62,426 bases of DNA from Nitrospira sp. (GTDB taxonomy: Bacteria; Nitrospirota; Nitrospiria; Nitrospirales; Nitrospiraceae), in contig JBAOHZ010000003.1 in the NCBI GenBank assembly GCA_037045225.1, positions 1 through 62,426 on the forward strand, written 5' to 3'. Below, piece by piece: positions 60,401 to 62,426 of the stretch. The notes below the pieces were generated by a model. The model worked only from the letters and a program-made list of their open reading frames with translations, did not search any database and was not told the DNA's origin. The translations under genes were made by a program, and so were the position numbers. Numbering within the stretch: position 1 is the stretch's first letter; every line of letters begins with the position of its first letter.

Positions 60401-62426
60401 CTTGTCCTTCTTCACCGAGTCGCCCATGTCAACCAGATTCGTTGGCCCATACCGGGACTCGAAAGTGGCAGCCTGCTGAAGCTGCGTCGACCGTCTCAGC
60501 AATCCATTGAGTCCCGCCAAATTCAGATCCCGGATCATGGGGCAAACGTAGGGGTGGTAGTGCGTGCGGAATTCGTAGCGGCGCACCGTGGCCGAGTATC
60601 CCCCCAACACGCCGGGCAGAAACATGCGGTCTGGGCTCAAGTAATCGCTGATGGTGACGGTCTTACGGTCCCCAGTCGCCACGAGTTCGCGTCCTTTGCT
60701 GCCCTTGATGGACTGCAGCTGAGTTTTACGGGCTTTGGTAGCCAGCGCCATCTTCCCAGTCGCCAGGGTAGGTACGATAGGCGCTGCCATACCATTGGCC
60801 ACCGGAGTTATCACGCTTCCAGTAGCGGTCGCGTACTGATAGCGAATGACCGGGACCGGATTCCATCGTTCGACAATTGGACCGATCGGGTCCGGAACCG
60901 GGTCTGGCTGGTAGTAGATGTTATCGATCAAATCGATGAGCTTCGGATCGATCCGCTCTGGACGTGTCCAGACCCAAATCCATTCCGACGCTTCCCTTGG
61001 CACGACGAAGAGCGTTTCAGCGTCATCGTGGAAAAAGAAGGGCAAACGGCCTGTGAGGTACTGCTCTTGGTGGGGGGCGAGTAGCCTAAATGATTCGTTG
61101 CCCGGAGTACGTCGTAGGACGACTGCCGAATCGGTACCAGTAACTCCTTTCGGCAGTTGAAGCGTGCCGTCGGATAGATTGATAGAAAATCTTGTCGCAC
61201 CCGTGAAGGGATCATACACAGCCTTTATCCCTTTCTCTTCGAACCCCATACCCCATGCCTGCGTGTTTGGTGGGGGAAATACGCCCACGTTATATGGCTG
61301 AAAAATAGTGACCCGACCGTTACATCCACTAAACCACCATCCCTGAGTTATAACCACCTCACCGGGCCGAACCATATTGCCGTATTTATCTATCTGCGGC
61401 GATATGCTCCTTGATGATTCATACCAGACCTTGAGTTCCGGTCCGTTGGTGATAGCGCGGAAGACGTGCTGCTCTCGCCGATCATTGGGCGGATCGCCAG
61501 CAGGAACAATCGCAGATCGAATCGCGACATCTGTCGGTGTCGTCTTCTTCGGCCCCCAGCGGCCTTGTCGATACTCGCTCCACGCCAGTTGGATCTCGAA
61601 ATACGGTTCGGTCTTAACGTCGTCAGGCCCGCTGCCACCCGAGGAAGGCTGCGTCGTCTTACGAGTGAATATAGGCCAGAAGAGGTAGAGCCGTCGATTC
61701 CATATGAGCGGCAGAATATCTGCCGCCTGGAATATCCAGATCGAGCCGCTGCCAAGGTGTCCACCGTGCCTGCCCGACCCATTTGCGATAGAAGTACGTG
61801 GGCGGGTCGGCATGAGTGCGTGCGAACGCGTGATATTCGTCGGGCGCTCCACCCTCCCCGGGTTGGTGGAAAACACCGCCGATTTCAAGCCGGGCTACCT
61901 CATCAAGCCGAGCCAAGTAGGTGACATAAGCCTGTTCAGCCGACTCCGATGTGATATCCGACTGGAGCAGTGTATTCTCCAGTTCAAGGAAGAACGGTGA
62001 CTTGTCGTCACGTAGCTCCGGTTCGACCCAATTCTCCGGGTAGAGGAAAATCTTCAGGTTAGCTTCGCACACTCGGTATTGCTTCTTCGAAGCCCACTGC
62101 CGCCAACCCATGTCTTTCGACTCATCGGCCGTCACATCTAACTCAAGGTTCATCAGGCAGCGCTGCCCAAACAGTTGTACCGATCCGATAGCTTGTTTGA
62201 GACGAGACGTCGGACGACCGGATGGGTTTCCACATCGATCAGCAGGTGCGAATACATTCCGTTTGTGTCGGACCATGCTTCACCCTTGGCAGCATCCGGA
62301 CGGACCACGAGGTAAGCAACGAGCGCACCTACGCTTCTCGCGTAGTTTTTCCTCCAGCGGCCGGATCGCATCCGGCCACTGATCGGCAGCGTACGAGGCT
62401 TGCACAGCACGACGTGCAGCAATCCC
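57374..62426 (-). pseudogene. TcA-type ABC toxin subunit, interrupted by frameshifts and continuing past the window
   Basis: The frame from about 61720 down to 57374 encodes about 1450 residues of a TcdA-like protein: LIWNRRLYLFWPIFTRKTTQ, ELFFHAPLMIACKLMQNQRF, then a long coiled region around RTKYTNRELYDWMVGQISAV, YFQAYQLAYDTGRRAERAFQ and the TcB-binding C-terminus (GYWDSLRKGLLAGERLLHDV, RRIKAVNITVPCVTGPYTSV). Upstream the TcA sequence continues in other frames: KKQYRVCEANLKIFLYPENW, ALVAYLVVRPDAAKGEA and a further piece at the edge. At least three frame changes occur near 61720, 62215 and 62335. TcA forms the injection channel of insecticidal Tc toxins. Either the gene is decaying or the assembly has errors here. 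Confidence 0.75.

Noticed and set aside
59861..61084. 407-residue open frame on the plus strand
   Set aside because: It is antisense to the TcA-type toxin gene, whose minus-strand frame has clear family motifs; the plus-strand product has none.
1..62426. CRISPR array, tRNA or rRNA genes
   Set aside because: No regularly spaced repeats and no recognisable tRNA or rRNA sequence were seen on either strand.

Overview
The window is a stretch of a Gram-negative conjugative element (plasmid or integrative conjugative element) carrying an F-type (type IV) transfer region plus accessory cargo. Gram-negative is read directly from the outer-membrane lipoproteins, a TraT-like protein and a barrel protein. 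The host phylum cannot be fixed from this sequence; a Nitrospirota-like environmental bacterium is only a guess from gene style. No relaxase, ParA, replication initiator or integrase is visible, so the element continues beyond both edges.

Layout. (1) 1-26.5 kb, almost all minus strand: a transfer operon reading from an outer-membrane barrel gene at 26483 down through a helical protein, a zinc-ribbon protein, an OmpA-like lipoprotein, pilin TraA, TraL, TraE, TraK, TraB, a DsbC-like isomerase, TraV, TraC, an S26 peptidase, a TrbC-TraW fusion, TraU, TraF, TraH and TraG. It is followed by a NusA-like S1/KH protein, an uncharacterised gene, a coiled-coil lipoprotein, a YbjQ-like protein and a partial TraN. 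Two related lipoproteins (3661-6080) run against this direction. (2) 26.7-28.5 kb: a TnpB element inserted in a RusA-like gene. (3) 28.5-41.3 kb: DNA metabolism and regulation: RecD-like helicase, PD-(D/E)XK nuclease, Gp3-like protein, XRE repressor, small HTH protein, a sigma factor with only region 2, a ParB-like protein, a MarR-like protein, a UvrD-like helicase and a membrane S2P protease. (4) 41.3-42.7 kb: the TraD/VirD4 coupling ATPase. (5) 42.8-49.9 kb: a stand-alone class II ribonucleotide reductase C-terminal domain, a module resembling plastid Ycf46/Ycf35 plus a DUF2997-like protein, a DUF3150-like protein, a primase and a DUF4942-type methylase. (6) 50.2-54.5 kb: a two-component system and TraT. 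(7) 55-62.4 kb, minus strand: an overlapping operon of a frameshifted TcA-type toxin subunit, an unrecognised protein, a nucleotidyltransferase-Hen1 methyltransferase fusion and a small protein.

Most interesting. First, the word GTAATAC occurs ten times on the two strands, and eight of these lie 21-113 bases upstream of a start codon in the correct orientation (NusA-like, trbC-traW, ompA-like, barrel, traD, nrdJ-like, sensor kinase, traT), without a visible -35 box. The XRE repressor instead has a textbook TGGACA-17-TATAAT promoter. Together with an element-encoded sigma protein that has region 2 but no region 4, and a NusA-like factor, this suggests a private transcription programme, analogous in logic to T4 late transcription. 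Second, the AAA+ ATPase at 43933-45486 has its Walker B motif before Walker A, a permuted order. Third, there is a nucleotidyltransferase-Hen1 fusion and a free-standing NrdJ tail domain.
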